Shown: positions 5,978 to 6,362 of the stretch, one piece after another
Layout: each line of letters opens with the position of its first letter
Position numbering within the stretch: the stretch's first letter is position 1
DNA from: Ruminococcus sp. UBA3286
GTDB taxonomy: Bacteria > Bacillota > Clostridia > Oscillospirales > Ruminococcaceae
DNA length: 6,362 nt
Assembly: GCA_002362135.1 (NCBI GenBank)
Contig: DETO01000109.1
Span: 1-6,362 of the forward strand
Reading direction: 5' to 3'
Position numbers and translations under genes: made by a program
Notes under the pieces: generated by a model
Database searches by the model: none
What the model was told of the DNA's origin: nothing
What the model saw: only the letters and a program-made list of their open reading frames with translations

Positions 5978-6115
5978 TCACCTCCCATTGGCGATAAAAG
6001 AAATTATCGAGCAGTCGCGATACATTAAAATAGTATACACAACGAGAATTATGGTTGAGGTGCAGCCGATAGCTGTCAGAGCCGCAATAATACGGCGGAA
6101 TAATTTATCACTCAT
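5978..6115 (-). CDS. 45-residue single-pass membrane protein
   Basis: This short gene begins MSDKLFRRIIAALTAIG and ends FIANGR before a TGA. Residues about 9-31 form one hydrophobic segment behind a basic tip, which predicts a cytosolic N-terminus and a short outer tail (YRDCSIISFIANGR). Support for translation is strong for its size: AGGAGG at 6122-6127 is 6 bases upstream of the ATG, the frame fills the gap between its neighbours, and its stop lies 3 bases before the PstS-like start. Its last codons provide the GGGAGG ribosome binding site of that gene, so the two are probably coupled. AIGC at 15-18 is a weak lipobox match. No family is recognised; a small partner of the binding protein is plausible from context. 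Confidence 0.7.
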   Translation of the reverse strand: MSDKLFRRIIAALTAIGCTSTIILVVYTILMYRDCSIISFIANGR

Positions 6116-6125
6116 GGACAGCCTC

Positions 6126-6362
6126 CTACATATGGCTCAGCGACATGGAGAAAAGAATGAATATTGCGGCAGATGCAGAAATTAAAACGGCAGAGATCAC
6201 GAATGATATTATCAGAGGAAAGCGACGTGATTTTCGCAGTTCTATATCGCTTTTAGGTACGCGCAGATATCTGACGATGCATACGATGAACCATATTAAT
6301 AAAACTAATAGGGCTGCTGGAATTACAAATATGACTGCGATCAGCATCAATCCGCTTAATAT
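6126..6362 (-). CDS. Partial small membrane protein, 5' end beyond the window
   Basis: The reading frame is open to the window edge, so only the C-terminal part (at least 79 codons including stop) is seen. A TTG at 6350 and an ATG at 6347 are possible starts but have no clear ribosome binding site, so the real start may be outside. There are two membrane segments: a long one from about LMLIAVIFVIPAALLVLLIWFIVCIV, and a second from about PLIISFVISAVLISASAAIFILF. They are joined by a basic loop (RYLRVPKSDIELRKSRR) that should face the cytosol. Its TAG stop overlaps the AGGAGG of the 45-residue gene. I do not recognise the family. Confidence 0.65.
   Translation of the reverse strand: MLSGLMLIAVIFVIPAALLVLLIWFIVCIVRYLRVPKSDIELRKSRRFPLIISFVISAVLISASAAIFILFSMSLSHM

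Noticed and set aside
5826..6185. Plus-strand frame of 119 codons
   Set aside because: It is antisense to the start of the PstS-like gene and the 45-residue gene, both of which have good ribosome binding sites.

Overview
The window looks like a chromosomal segment of a Gram-positive anaerobe of the Clostridia, most likely a Ruminococcus-like member of the Oscillospiraceae. This is inferred from strong AGGAGG-type ribosome binding sites at almost every gene, AT-leaning composition, tight gene packing, and the type of PAS and phosphate-binding-like proteins present. I cannot name a species. All ten confident genes lie on the minus strand, so biological order runs from high to low coordinates. 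They fall into two gene clusters separated by one 142-base intergenic region at about 4006-4147.

Upstream cluster (6362 to 4148): the C-terminal end of a small membrane protein runs off the window edge. It is followed by a 45-residue single-pass membrane protein, a membrane-anchored or secreted PstS-like substrate-binding protein, a stand-alone PAS-domain protein, and a membrane protein with about three transmembrane segments. Gaps are 10, 3 and 11 bases, then there is a short overlap, so they look co-transcribed. No PstC/PstA permease or PstB ATPase is visible. The set could be a sensing unit rather than a transporter, but that is inference.

Intergenic region (4006-4147): it carries an extended -10 promoter (TGGTATAAT) reading left into the second cluster. 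On the opposite strand there is a well spaced TTGCAA-17-TATAAT promoter-like sequence. A 29-base near-perfect inverted repeat sits across both, and a partial second copy of its core lies 78 bases further on. Downstream of the rightward promoter is a 13-codon open reading frame with a GGAG site. This is the most interesting non-coding part of the window.

Downstream cluster (4005 to 119): a 125-residue membrane protein, tRNA-guanine transglycosylase (tgt), a HAD-family phosphatase related to phosphoglycolate phosphatase, a 198-residue protein of unknown function, and a two-part protein with an N-terminal Suppressor-of-fused (SUFU) domain. The last three genes are joined by ATGA stop/start overlaps, which suggests translational coupling. 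The SUFU family is best known in bacteria as toxin immunity proteins, yet no toxin is visible here. No convincing terminator was found after either cluster.
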